64,000 nt of DNA, taken from NCBI RefSeq assembly GCF_002086815.1, contig NZ_MVID01000001.1, positions 248,001 to 312,000 of the forward strand, given 5' to 3'. The notes under the pieces were generated by a model. The model was given only the letters and a program-made list of their open reading frames with translations, made no database searches and was not told the origin of the DNA. Shown here in pieces: positions 8,515-17,423 of this stretch. The DNA comes from Mycolicibacterium parafortuitum (lineage in GTDB: Bacteria; Actinomycetota; Actinomycetes; Mycobacteriales; Mycobacteriaceae). Each line of letters begins with the position of its first letter. Within the stretch, counting starts at the first letter, position 1. A program made the translations under genes and the position numbers.

Positions 8515-9625
8515 CGTGGTGGTCGGTTGACCCGAACTCGAACTGCAGCGCGGTCAGCCGCTTGAAGTAGTGGCCGATGGCGAGTTCCTCGGTCATCCCC
8601 ATGCCGCCGTGCAACTGCACCGCCTGCTGGCCGACGAACTGGGCCGCCCGACCGATGGTCGCCTTGGCCGCCGACACCGCCCGCGCGCGGGTGGCCTCGT
8701 CCTCGTCGAGCTTGAGCACCGCCAGAAGTGCTGCGGCGGCGGCCTGTTCGACCTCCATGTACATGTCCACCATGCGGTGCTGGAGCACCTGGAAGCTACC
8801 GATCGGCTGACCGAACTGCTGCCGCTGCTTGCAGTATTCGACCGTGTCGGCGAGCACCTTGCGCATGCATCCGACGGCTTCGGCGGCGACCGCCGCGGCG
8901 CCCTCGTCGCGGGCGCGGGCCAGCGACGACCACGCGCCGCCCTCGGAACCCAGCAGCGCCGACGCAGGCAGCCGCAGGCCGTCGAGCACGATGTCGGACG
9001 CCCGGCGGTCGTCGATGGTGCGGTAGTGGTGCACCGTGATGCCGGTCCCGGCCGCGGCGAGATCCACCACGAACAGCGAGATCCCGGTGGTGTCGGTGCG
9101 TTCGCCGGCGGTACGCGCGGTGACCAGGACGTGCCCGGCCAGTGGCGTGGCGGAGGACACGATCTTCTCACCGGTGAGCACCCAGTCGTCGCCGTCGCGG
9201 ACCGCCCGGGTGCTGACGTCCTGCCAGAAGTCCCCGGACGTCGGCTCGGCCGCTGCCAGCGAGACGATCGCGGAGCCGGCCACGATCTGCTCGAGCAGCG
9301 CGTCGGCGACCGCGCCGCCGGCGCGCAGCAGCAGCCCGGCCGCGACGACGGCGGTGTCCACGTACGGTTCGACGACCAGCGCGTGTCCCAGCGCCTCGGC
9401 GATCAGCATCATCTCGACCGGACCGCCGCCGATCCCGCCGTTGTCCTCGGGCAGCGTGGCGCCGAGGATGCCGAGCTCCTCGGCGAATGCGCGCCACACC
9501 TCGGGCTGCCAGCCCGCACCGGTTTTCGCTGCGGCGCGGCTCTTCTCGAGGTCGTAGCGAGTCGCGAGGAACCGGGTCAGGCCGCCGCGCAGCAGTTCCT
9601 GTTCGTCGGTGAGTTTGAAGTCCAT
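8483..9625 (-). CDS. acyl-CoA dehydrogenase, beta-type subunit of a heteromeric pair
   Basis: A 380-residue FAD-dependent acyl-CoA dehydrogenase-fold protein (three-domain ACAD architecture, with RQQFGQPIGSFQVLQH and HGGMGMTEEL in the C-terminal helical domain). Where MCAD-type enzymes carry the catalytic Glu in a YEGT loop, this protein has no such Glu (LQFEFGSTDHHVTRYG). It starts directly after the stop of the second dehydrogenase gene (TAA-ATG). Paired genes of this kind in actinobacteria encode alpha2-beta2 dehydrogenases such as the FadE26-FadE27 steroid enzymes. It probably acts as the partner subunit rather than alone. Substrate unknown. Confidence 0.88.
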   Translation of the reverse strand: MDFKLTDEQELLRGGLTRFLATRYDLEKSRAAAKTGAGWQPEVWRAFAEELGILGATLPEDNGGIGGGPVEMMLIAEALGHALVVEPYVDTAVVAAGLLLRAGGAVADALLEQIVAGSAIVSLAAAEPTSGDFWQDVSTRAVRDGDDWVLTGEKIVSSATPLAGHVLVTARTAGERTDTTGISLFVVDLAAAGTGITVHHYRTIDDRRASDIVLDGLRLPASALLGSEGGAWSSLARARDEGAAAVAAEAVGCMRKVLADTVEYCKQRQQFGQPIGSFQVLQHRMVDMYMEVEQAAAAALLAVLKLDEDEATRARAVSAAKATIGRAAQFVGQQAVQLHGGMGMTEELAIGHYFKRLTALQFEFGSTDHHVTRYGRLTTR

Positions 9626-10858
9626 TTAGAGCCCCAATGCTGCCTTGGCGAGGATGTTGCGCTGAATTTCGTTGCTGCCGGCGTAGATCGAGCCGGCCCG
9701 GTCGTTGAAGTACCGCAGCGGGGCGACGGCCTGCCAGGGCTGGCCACTGACGTAACCGTCGTGGGGCGGCTCGAACTCGGCGATCGGACCGCCGGGGAAC
9801 GTCGCGTGGGGTTGGTACACGCGGCCGCGCGGTCCGGCCGCTTCCATCGCGAGTTCGGTGATGGTCTGGCTCAATTCGGTGCCGAGCACCTTGAGCATGG
9901 AGGATTTCGCCCCGGGGTTGCCGCCGTCGGCGACCACGGCGAGCACCTGGTACTCCAGGATCTCCAACACCTCGGTGCGGATGCGGGCGTCGGCCAGCTT
10001 GCGCGCGAACGCGGGATCGTCGAGTAACCGGCCGCCGTCGGGGCCTGGCTGTCCGGCGGCGACCTCGGCGATGTTCTCGGCCATCACCTGAAGGCCCGCT
10101 GCGACGGCGCCGCCGCCGCGCTCGAACTCCAGGAGATACTTCGCCACGGTCCAGCCGTCGTCGATCTGGCCGATGACGTTCTTCTTGGGCACCCGCACCT
10201 CGTCGAAGAAGACCTGGTTCTGCACCTCTTCGCCGGACGTCATGACCAGCGGGCGGATCTCGATGCCCGGGGTGGACATGTCGATGAGGAGGAACGTGAT
10301 GCCGCGCTGCTTCTTCTCGTTGCGGGTGGTGCGCACCAGCGCGAACATCCAGTTGGCCTCCCGCGCGTGGGTGGTCCAGATCTTGCTGCCGGTGCAGACC
10401 AGGTGATCGCCGTCGTCACGGGCGGCCATCGACAGCGCCGCCAGGTCCGAGCCGGCTTCCGGCTCCGAGTAACCCTGGCAGAAGAACACCTCGCCGGTCA
10501 GGATCCGGGGCAGGAAGAAGTCCTTCTGCTCGTCGGTGCCGAACTTGATGATCGCGTGGGCTACCATCCTGATCCCCATCGGCGACAGCGACGGCGCTCC
10601 GGCCAACGTCGATTCCCGGCTGAAGATGTAGTGCTGGGTCAGGCTCCAATCACAGCCGCCGTGGGCCACCGGCCACGCCGGAGCCGCCCAGCCGCGCTCG
10701 TGGAGAATGCGCTGCCACTCCATGCTGGCGTCGTGGTCGGCGTACACGCTTGTCATCAACCGCCCGGCCCGCCGGAGTTCCGGGGTCAGCTTCTCGTCGA
10801 GGAATGCCCGCACTTCGTCGCGGAACGCGAGGTCGGTCGCAGACCAGCCCAAATCCAT
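9626..10858 (-). CDS. acyl-CoA dehydrogenase, alpha-type subunit of a heteromeric pair
   Basis: A 410-residue acyl-CoA dehydrogenase. FAD/substrate motifs include QGYSEPEAGSDLA (about 140-152) and the C-terminal IYAGSNEIQRNILAK. The MCAD-type catalytic Glu is replaced by Ala in YAGS; a Glu in LEFERGG (helix G) sits where isovaleryl-CoA dehydrogenase has its base, so this subunit probably supplies the active site. The ATG at 10858 is chosen over the 11-codon longer frame because AAAGGAG precedes it at 6 nt. First gene of a two-gene minus-strand operon; the promoter must lie in the 10859-11062 gap shared with the divergent gene. Confidence 0.9.
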   Translation of the reverse strand: MDLGWSATDLAFRDEVRAFLDEKLTPELRRAGRLMTSVYADHDASMEWQRILHERGWAAPAWPVAHGGCDWSLTQHYIFSRESTLAGAPSLSPMGIRMVAHAIIKFGTDEQKDFFLPRILTGEVFFCQGYSEPEAGSDLAALSMAARDDGDHLVCTGSKIWTTHAREANWMFALVRTTRNEKKQRGITFLLIDMSTPGIEIRPLVMTSGEEVQNQVFFDEVRVPKKNVIGQIDDGWTVAKYLLEFERGGGAVAAGLQVMAENIAEVAAGQPGPDGGRLLDDPAFARKLADARIRTEVLEILEYQVLAVVADGGNPGAKSSMLKVLGTELSQTITELAMEAAGPRGRVYQPHATFPGGPIAEFEPPHDGYVSGQPWQAVAPLRYFNDRAGSIYAGSNEIQRNILAKAALGL

Positions 10859-11062
10859 CGATCTCTCCTTTCCGCCACGCGCTACAGACACAGTAAACCT
10901 AGTTAGTTAAGTGGAAGCTACCCCAGGTTCCCTGCCAGAACCGCCGCACCTGGGCACGGCCGCCGGCGATTTTGGTCAGGTATCGGCGATGCCATAGCCT
11001 TGACCGGCCGGGAAAGTCCAGGTCGGGCTCTCTTTGCGGCATCTACAGCGAGGCAACTGAGC

Positions 11063-11833
11063 GTGAACGATCCCGAATGGGACGACGAAGTCGACGTCGT
11101 GTGCACCGACACCGGGCTGGCGGGTCTGGCCACGGCGATCTCGGCGGCCGACCAGGACGGCGAGGTCTTCCTCGCCAGTGCCCCGACCCCGGCGCGGCAC
11201 GGCTGGTTCACGTTCGACTCCACGTTCGACGATGACGAGGCGACCGCTGACTACATCGGTTCGTTGACCTCCGACATCGACGTCTCGGCGCTCAGTCAGC
11301 ACGACGCCGACCTGCCGGTGCGCGCCGCCGGCGAACCTGTTCCGGTGCGCCGCAGGCCGATTCCGGCATTCGACGGCGCGCGGCTGCGTGACTGGGCGGC
11401 GCGCTGCATCCCGTCACCCACGGGCTACCTCTACACGCAGGTCACCGACTGGACGTCGGCGACCATGGATCGCGGCGACGGTGACCTGGTCAAGGTGACC
11501 GAGATCGGGGAGGTGATCCCCGACATCGCCGACCCGATCGGTTCGGTCCGGCGATGGCTCACCGCCCAGGCCGAGGACCGGGACCTGTGGCCACAGCCGG
11601 TGACGCGGTTCGAGCGGTTGGTCTTCGAGGACCATGTGGTCACCGGCGCGGTCTTCGCCACCGCCGACGGGCCGCTGGCGGTCCGCGCGCGTCACGGAGT
11701 GCTGATCTGCCGCCATGAGGACGTCACCCGCGGACCGGCCAGCGACGGGCTGACCGGGCAGGATCGGCTTCGGGTCGCGCTCGTCGGCAAGGAGGCCAGC
11801 AGATTCGGTCGCGTCGAGCTGCTGACCGACTAG
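11063..11833 (+). CDS. degenerate flavoprotein-like protein, conserved hypothetical
   Basis: A 256-residue protein of unknown function. Its N-terminus DEVDVVCTDTGLAGLATAIS lines up with the dinucleotide-binding start of FAD-dependent KstD/fumarate-reductase-type oxidoreductases (VDVVVVGSGxAGL), but the first glycines are replaced by Asp-Thr, so normal FAD binding is doubtful. The remaining 200 residues have no motif I can place and the protein is less than half the length of those enzymes. The GTG at 11063 is preferred (upstream AGCGAGG) over an in-frame ATG at 11000. It is convergent with dcpA, with a hairpin between them. Confidence 0.6.
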   Translation: MNDPEWDDEVDVVCTDTGLAGLATAISAADQDGEVFLASAPTPARHGWFTFDSTFDDDEATADYIGSLTSDIDVSALSQHDADLPVRAAGEPVPVRRRPIPAFDGARLRDWAARCIPSPTGYLYTQVTDWTSATMDRGDGDLVKVTEIGEVIPDIADPIGSVRRWLTAQAEDRDLWPQPVTRFERLVFEDHVVTGAVFATADGPLAVRARHGVLICRHEDVTRGPASDGLTGQDRLRVALVGKEASRFGRVELLTD

Positions 11834-11844
11834 CGGTCAGTCGG

Positions 11845-11867
11845 TCCTGACCGGCCGGCGGTCAGGA
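11845..11867. terminator. likely bidirectional terminator hairpin
   Basis: TCCTGACCG and CGGTCAGGA form a perfect 9-bp stem with a 5-nt loop, between the stop of the flavoprotein-like gene (11833) and the stop of the convergent dcpA gene (11862-11864), which it covers. No U-tract follows on either strand, which is usual for mycobacterial stem terminators. Confidence 0.5.
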
Positions 11868-13700
11868 CTTCGAGAAGCTGACGGGGATGCGCCCTTGGGA
11901 GAACAGGGTTTCCATCGCCGCGCCGGGGATCGGGCGCGAGAGCAGGAAGCCCTGTGCCCGATGGCAGCCGTGCCGAAGCAGGGTCAGCGCCGCGGCGTCG
12001 GTCTCGACACCCTCGGCGACCAGTTCGAGGCCGAATGCCTCGGCGAGCGCGATGATGGCCCGCACGATCGCGAGATCGCCTGGGTCCGAACCGAGTTCAC
12101 GCACGAAACTCTTGTCGATCTTCAGTGTGTCCACCGGCAGTGACTTCAGGTGCGACAGCGCGCTGTAACCGGTTCCGAAATCGTCGATGGCAACCAGCAC
12201 ACCGGCCTTCTTCAGCCCGTCCAGGGTCACCCGGGTCGTCTCGATGTCCTGCACCACCACGCTCTCGGTGATCTCAAGACAGACCGAACCGTGGTCGAGG
12301 CCGAACTCGTCGATGATGCCGGCCACCGTCTCGACGAAACCGTCGGTGACCAGTTGCACCGGGGAGACGTTGATCCGCATGATGGCGTCCCTGCCGATGC
12401 CGCGGGCCCGCCAAGCGGCGAACTCCGCGCACGCCGTCCGCATCACCCAGCGGCCCAGTTCGCCGGCGAAGTTGATCGACTCCGCCACCCCGATGAACGC
12501 GTCGGGGGACAGCAGACCGCGGGTCGGGTGCTGCCAGCGCACGAGCGCCTCGGCGGCGAGGATGTCGCCGGTGCGCATATCGATTTCGGGAAGGTAGTGA
12601 AGAAGCAGCGCACCGTTTTCGATCACGCCCTGCAGGTGCAGTTCGATGTCGTTGTCGAACTCGTTCTGCAGAGACATGTCCTCGGTGAACACGGTGATCT
12701 GGTTTCCGCCGGAACCCTTGGCGGCCAGCACCGCCTGGTCGGCGCGCCGGAGTAGATCCGACGTGGTGTCGCGCCCCGGAATGCCTTGTGCCACACCGAT
12801 ACTGACGGTCCTGGACAGGGTCTCGCCGTCGATCGAGACGCGTTCACGCAACGTCGACTGCAGCTGGTGGGCAAGCGCTTCGGCGGCGGCCACATCCATC
12901 GGTTCGGTGGGCACGACGACGAACTCGTCGCCGCCGAGGCGGGCGATCATGTTCGGGGTCTCAGCGCTCTCGCGAAGCCGCTCGGCCAGCACCCGGATGA
13001 ACCGGTCGCCCGCGGTGTGACCGAGATAGTCGTTGATCGCCTTGAGCCGGTCCAGGTCGAAGAACAACGCGGCCACCGGACCGGGCTGGTCCTCGGCGAG
13101 ACGCTCGTCGAGGTGGGCGAGCAGCGCGCGCCGGTTGCACAGGCCGGTCAGGTCGTCGTGCTCGGCGAGGTACCGGAGTTGCTCCTCGGCCTGCACCCGC
13201 GCTTGCACCTGGGCGAACAGGGAGGCGATCGCCTGGAGCGCGTTGAGTTCCTCTTCGGTCCAGTCGCGGTCGCCGAACTTGATGAAGCCGAGTACCCCGG
13301 TGGTGTCGTCCTCGGACAACAGCGGAACGCATGCCATCGACACCTGGGGAACCTGGCGGCTCTCCTCGATGGTCTTCTGATACTCGTCGGTGGCCGGTTC
13401 CGGGCGGAACACCAGCGGTTCCTTCTGGTGTTCGGCCAAGGCGAACACCGGATCGGCGTCGGCGAAGTAGACCACCGCGAGCGGATCGGGATCGGGGGTC
13501 TCGGGCCGTACCGGCCATTCGGCGACCAGGATCGATGCCCGGATCGAATGATCGTTACGCCGCAGGAAGCTGACATCGACGTCGAAGTGGGCCACCAGTT
13601 CGGCGAGGACACCCCGGCTGGCCTCCACCCAGGAAGCGGCACCGGCGCCCATGAGTTGTGCCGCCACCGACGTGACGAGCATGTCCAGACTCTCGGACAC
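11862..13700 (-). CDS. dcpA: bifunctional diguanylate cyclase/phosphodiesterase (GAF-GGDEF-EAL)
   Basis: About 612 residues matching mycobacterial DcpA/Rv1354c along the whole length: an N-terminal GAF sensor (to about 165), a GGDEF domain with intact ARLGGDEFV near 255-262, and an EAL domain with AAEALVRW near 383 and the metal/catalytic block DDFGTGYSAL and LVAEGVET. Both c-di-GMP synthesis and hydrolysis motifs are intact; no RxxD inhibitory site is seen just before GGDEF. Start: the frame opens with TTG at 13715, but GTG 13700 directly follows GGAGG and agrees better with Rv1354c. Gene order dcpA-moeY is the same as Rv1354c-Rv1355c in M. tuberculosis. It sets the cellular c-di-GMP level. 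Confidence 0.93.
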   Translation of the reverse strand: MSESLDMLVTSVAAQLMGAGAASWVEASRGVLAELVAHFDVDVSFLRRNDHSIRASILVAEWPVRPETPDPDPLAVVYFADADPVFALAEHQKEPLVFRPEPATDEYQKTIEESRQVPQVSMACVPLLSEDDTTGVLGFIKFGDRDWTEEELNALQAIASLFAQVQARVQAEEQLRYLAEHDDLTGLCNRRALLAHLDERLAEDQPGPVAALFFDLDRLKAINDYLGHTAGDRFIRVLAERLRESAETPNMIARLGGDEFVVVPTEPMDVAAAEALAHQLQSTLRERVSIDGETLSRTVSIGVAQGIPGRDTTSDLLRRADQAVLAAKGSGGNQITVFTEDMSLQNEFDNDIELHLQGVIENGALLLHYLPEIDMRTGDILAAEALVRWQHPTRGLLSPDAFIGVAESINFAGELGRWVMRTACAEFAAWRARGIGRDAIMRINVSPVQLVTDGFVETVAGIIDEFGLDHGSVCLEITESVVVQDIETTRVTLDGLKKAGVLVAIDDFGTGYSALSHLKSLPVDTLKIDKSFVRELGSDPGDLAIVRAIIALAEAFGLELVAEGVETDAAALTLLRHGCHRAQGFLLSRPIPGAAMETLFSQGRIPVSFSKS

Positions 13701-13716
13701 TGACCTCCGATCCAAC

Positions 13717-15837
13717 CTAGGTCGGTGTCGAACGACCGGGTATCTGCCTTCGTCGGCTCGACACCGAGGGCCGGGGCGCGCGACAGATCCTGAGGATCAG
13801 GATCAGCGACTCGTCCGACTCGAGGTCGATCAACGTGTGGAAAGAGTATTGCAGGTCGGCGAGCCGCTTCGAGAACGCCGCGGACATGGCCTGCAGTTCA
13901 CCGGCGCTCCGCGCGTACAGGAACGCAGGTGAGATGGGTTGGACGGCCTGACCGTGTTCTTGCGCACTGATCCAGATCGCCTCGACCGCGGCGCCGCCGC
14001 GGGCGTAGTCGACGAGCGTGTCCCCGCGCACCGACACCACGGCCAGCGCGGACGCGTCGCTGACCGCGGCCCGGGTGGGTTCGCCGAGCGCGGATCCGGC
14101 GTCCCACTCGGCGAGGTGGGCCATCACCGCACCACTGCGGAGCAGATCGAGCGACGCGAGGTTCGCCGCGTCGAGTTCGAGGCTGCGCACATCGATCCCG
14201 GTGTCCGGATCGGGGTCGCCGGGCCGGCGCAGCTCGCTCATCATCTGGGAGTGCAGCATCGGGGTCAGGTAGCGGATGCGGTCGGCCTCGGCGAACAGCG
14301 CCGCGGCCTTGTCGAGGCGGCCCGTGTCGGTCACCAGCCGCAGCCGGGCGCCCTCGGCGGCGGCCATCCGCTCCCACTCGGCGATCACCTCGGCGGGAAT
14401 CTGCTCCGCGGTGCCGCTGTGCCGGTTGGTCTCGCGGGCCAGCATGGCCTCGTAGCGCTCGGCGAGGTCCGGGTCGCCACCGGTGGCCGCGGGGGCGGTG
14501 GTCACGACGGCGGCCAGTGGTGCCGATGACGGGGCCTCGCTGAACCTGACCTGCGCGCTCAGGCCGCGGGCCGCGGCGGCGACCCTGGCGTTGAACGTGG
14601 CCGCACCGACGGCGACCGCGCTCCCGCGGTACCCGACGTCCATCGCGGACGACAGGGTCGGATCGATCCGGATCGTCAGGGCGGTGTCACCGACGTCGAT
14701 GCTCCACGGTTGGGTGTTGCCGCCCGACGGCGCCCGCGCCGCGGCCGCGGCGATGGTGGCGAGGTCACCGCGCCCGGGATCGGCGGTGACGGTTTCGGTG
14801 GCAGCCGGCGCGGACCGTTCGTCATCCGGGTGTGGGCGACGCGCGTCCCACGGATCGTCGACGTCGTCGAGCAGCGCCGGAACGTCGACCCGCACCCGCC
14901 CGGACCCGAGGTCCTCACCGAGGCCGATCCGGCGCACTGCCTCGGCGACGGTCGCGGCACCGATGGCGACCTCGGAGGACAACTGAGGCCACGTCGTGAG
15001 CGTCGCCCCGACCTCGATCAGCGACGCCTGCATCCGGGGCCGCAGCAGCGCGGCGTCGATGATGCGCATGACGTGCGGCACCTTCTCTTTGGAGCTGAGC
15101 CTGCCGAGTTCGTCGGCGTCGACATCTCCGAGCAGCCCGTGGAACACCGGCCGGTGCGGCTGCTGGTCGAACCGCTCGATGTCGAGCAGTCCGCCACTGC
15201 TGGTGGCCATCAGTACCGGCAGCCCACGGGCGCGTGCGCGCTCGCGTACCAACACCTTGACGTCCAGCGAGTCACATTCCTCGACGACGACGTCGAGCCC
15301 GTCGAGGAACGTCTCCACGTTGTCGGCGGTGACACCGTCGGCGACGACCTCGACCGGAAGATACGGATCCAGTTCGGCGATCCGCCGCGCGCACGCCACC
15401 GCTTTGTTCAGCCCGAGGTCGAGCACCGAGGCCGGCACCCGATTGAGGTTGGACAACTCCAGGACGTCGTAGTCGGCCAACCGCAGCAGACCGCAGACCC
15501 CTTCTGCCGCGAGCATATGGGCGATGGCGTGACCGACGCTCAACCCGACGACACCGACCCGCAGACCGGCGAGCCGGCGCAGTTCGTCGCCGGTCATCAG
15601 ATTCCTGTTGCGGTCCAACCGGACCCGCCGGAACTCCTCGGGCACAGGCACATCGACCACGGCGCGCCGCCACGGATAGTGCACCCACCGGTGCGCGCCG
15701 GCCCCGTCGGGCGGTTCCGGCGCGCACTCGATGGCGGGGTCTGCCCGAAGCTGAGCCAGCCTCTGCTGGTGGGCGGGGTGGGCAGGGTCCAAGACCTCGG
15801 CCCGATGGTCGGCGGGCCGGTCGTCAGCGTCGGTCAT
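13717..15837 (-). CDS. moeY: E1-like ThiF/MoeB domain fused to nitroreductase domain (Rv1355c/MoeY type)
   Basis: A 706-residue fusion. Residues about 85-310 are an E1-like adenylating domain: nucleotide loop VGVVGLSVGH, then DYDVLELSNLNR with the Asp, Asn and Arg of the ATP site, and VVEECD. Residues about 360-680 are a nitroreductase-type FMN domain starting APSGGNTQPW. The name MoeY comes from the ThiF/MoeB likeness; a role in molybdopterin synthesis is not shown by the sequence, and no MPT synthase gene is nearby. E1 plus nitroreductase is also the pairing used to adenylate and then oxidise peptides in thiazole/oxazole peptide pathways. It overlaps the upstream unknown gene by 4 bp and is followed by dcpA. 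Confidence 0.88.
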   Translation of the reverse strand: MTDADDRPADHRAEVLDPAHPAHQQRLAQLRADPAIECAPEPPDGAGAHRWVHYPWRRAVVDVPVPEEFRRVRLDRNRNLMTGDELRRLAGLRVGVVGLSVGHAIAHMLAAEGVCGLLRLADYDVLELSNLNRVPASVLDLGLNKAVACARRIAELDPYLPVEVVADGVTADNVETFLDGLDVVVEECDSLDVKVLVRERARARGLPVLMATSSGGLLDIERFDQQPHRPVFHGLLGDVDADELGRLSSKEKVPHVMRIIDAALLRPRMQASLIEVGATLTTWPQLSSEVAIGAATVAEAVRRIGLGEDLGSGRVRVDVPALLDDVDDPWDARRPHPDDERSAPAATETVTADPGRGDLATIAAAAARAPSGGNTQPWSIDVGDTALTIRIDPTLSSAMDVGYRGSAVAVGAATFNARVAAAARGLSAQVRFSEAPSSAPLAAVVTTAPAATGGDPDLAERYEAMLARETNRHSGTAEQIPAEVIAEWERMAAAEGARLRLVTDTGRLDKAAALFAEADRIRYLTPMLHSQMMSELRRPGDPDPDTGIDVRSLELDAANLASLDLLRSGAVMAHLAEWDAGSALGEPTRAAVSDASALAVVSVRGDTLVDYARGGAAVEAIWISAQEHGQAVQPISPAFLYARSAGELQAMSAAFSKRLADLQYSFHTLIDLESDESLILILRICRAPRPSVSSRRRQIPGRSTPT

Positions 15838-16586
15838 CGAGCGGGTACGTCTCCTGCGACGGGAGCGGTCAGCTCGGGCAGCATGTCGGCGATCTGGCGC
15901 TGCTCGGCGAAGTACGACGAAACCTGGCTGGGATCAGCGTGGTTGGCGAAGGTGGTGCGATCCCACCACGCGAGCCGGGTGTCGTAACGCTCGTCGGGAT
16001 AGGGCGTGGCGGGGATCTTCGAGGCCAGCACACCGCCCGAGGACAGCCAGCGCTTGAGGACATACGACGCCGCGGTCGCGACGATGAACTGGATGTCGAG
16101 GAGCGTCATCGCGTGCAACGGGGTACGCGCGATCGCCGTCGTCAGACGTCGGCTCTCGTCGGGGTCGTCGGTCACCCACGCCGTCTTCATTTCGGCCACA
16201 CCGAAGGGTATGCGGTCGGCGACCATTTTGTGCACCGCGGCCTGGCCGGGCTGACCGTCCCACTCCCGGACCGCATGGCAGTCGTCGGCGGACAGGTACG
16301 GCCCGCGCGCACGCAGCCCACCGACCACCGCCCCGGCATCGTTGACGCACGCGGCGAACAGCACCGTGTCCTCGCCCGTACGCAGGGCGTCGAGATCCAG
16401 GGCCGCGGCGACGCCGTGCTTCTCGTAGTTCGTGATCGCGCCGCGTACGTAGTCGCGCCACAACTCGCGCTCGCCGGACGGCGTCGCGTAGACGACCGTG
16501 CATTCCGTTGCCGGGTCCCAGTAGCTCGGGCTCGCGGTCAGCGGGGCGTAATCGAGGGCGGAGGGACGGAACTCTGGCGTGGTCAT
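15834..16586 (-). CDS. conserved protein next to moeY (Rv1356c-like), possible acyltransferase
   Basis: A 250-residue protein, first gene of the operon with moeY (ATGA overlap) and dcpA. Its position matches Rv1356c in M. tuberculosis. The segment LFAACVNDAGAVVGGLRARG looks like the central strand pair of GNAT-fold or FeeM-type N-acyl amino acid synthases, where an acyl group is moved to an amine, but the likeness is weak and no catalytic residue can be named. The tight coupling to an E1-nitroreductase protein suggests that all three serve one unknown modification pathway. Start ATG 16586; no strong ribosome site is visible. Confidence 0.7.
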   Translation of the reverse strand: MTTPEFRPSALDYAPLTASPSYWDPATECTVVYATPSGERELWRDYVRGAITNYEKHGVAAALDLDALRTGEDTVLFAACVNDAGAVVGGLRARGPYLSADDCHAVREWDGQPGQAAVHKMVADRIPFGVAEMKTAWVTDDPDESRRLTTAIARTPLHAMTLLDIQFIVATAASYVLKRWLSSGGVLASKIPATPYPDERYDTRLAWWDRTTFANHADPSQVSSYFAEQRQIADMLPELTAPVAGDVPAR

Positions 16587-17423
16587 ATTTCATCCATTCA
16601 TCAGGTGACAGCGTGGGTATTTAGCTGTACTTCGTTGGGGGATGCGTGTTTGTTATCTGCACGCAGATCGAGTATCTCGCCGCGTTCCGATCGGGATCGG
16701 GGATTTTGAACTCGTGATCGTTAATTCGAGAACAACAATCCATTCGCAAGAACGGCTGTCGAATGACGACAATGACGGGCTATCGACCGCCAAGATGTTG
16801 TTGCAGGTCAAATTGCTTTTAGCGGATCATCAGCGAACATCTGGGATCGTCTCGCCGATCAAGGTATTTGCCCGGCACGAAGTGACTATTGGTAATGGGT
16901 ACGGCGGGAAAGGACCGCAAACGAAGCCTCAGGAGCGGTTACCGGCTGGTAACCCCGAATTGCCGGACCGTCCTAGACCCCCGGGAGAACGAGTGGCTGT
17001 ATACCTAAAGTTGGACACCGAATTTGCTGAAATTGCAGCGGCGTGCAGAGTTCGGGCGTCTTCAGCGGTGCCGGCGCGCCCGCTGCGCGGCGGGTGGCGC
17101 GGTGCGTCGACGCGGGTTCCGCGGCGCTATTCATCCGGGCGGCGCACCGGCCGGCGCTATCGGGTGATTCGAATTCGCGCGGTGAATTGCCTCGGGGTAG
17201 CGCAGGCAATTGCCGGTGCGGCCCGGCCCCGCGGAGGTCCCGCGATTCGGGTGGGGGGTGCCCCCGAGGTTCGCGCCGGTGCGGTGAGGGTGGTATGGCG
17301 GGGATGGTGGTGTGGCACAGTGTGGTGGCGCCGGACTCTCGTGTACTGCAGTGTCGGTAACGACGGGGTCGATCCCGCGGGCCGTCCGGCACCAAGCAGT
17401 GATCACCCGAGGAGGATTCTGGC
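16587..17423. other. 837-bp AT-rich gap with a possible structured leader RNA
   Basis: No convincing gene. From about 16600 to 17050 the composition drops to roughly 50 percent G+C by counting sample lines, far below the flanks. A plus-strand frame (16642-17427) is open but has no family likeness and runs into the htdZ start. Around 16900-16985 there is a compact, hairpin-rich stretch, including a perfect 7-bp stem GGTTACC-GGCT-GGTAACC at 16937-16954. It could be a small RNA gene, a long leader of htdZ or the remains of foreign DNA. From 17050 on the DNA is again GC-rich and ends with the GAGGAGG ribosome site of htdZ (17409-17415). Confidence 0.45.

Noticed and set aside
14710..15987. Plus-strand frame of 425 codons opposite moeY
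   Set aside because: No recognisable motif; the opposite strand encodes the clear E1-nitroreductase fusion.
16900..16990. c-di-GMP (GEMM-I) riboswitch
   Set aside because: CGCAAA and AAGCC-like pieces are present, but the tetraloop hairpin and the spacing do not fit, so no riboswitch class is claimed.
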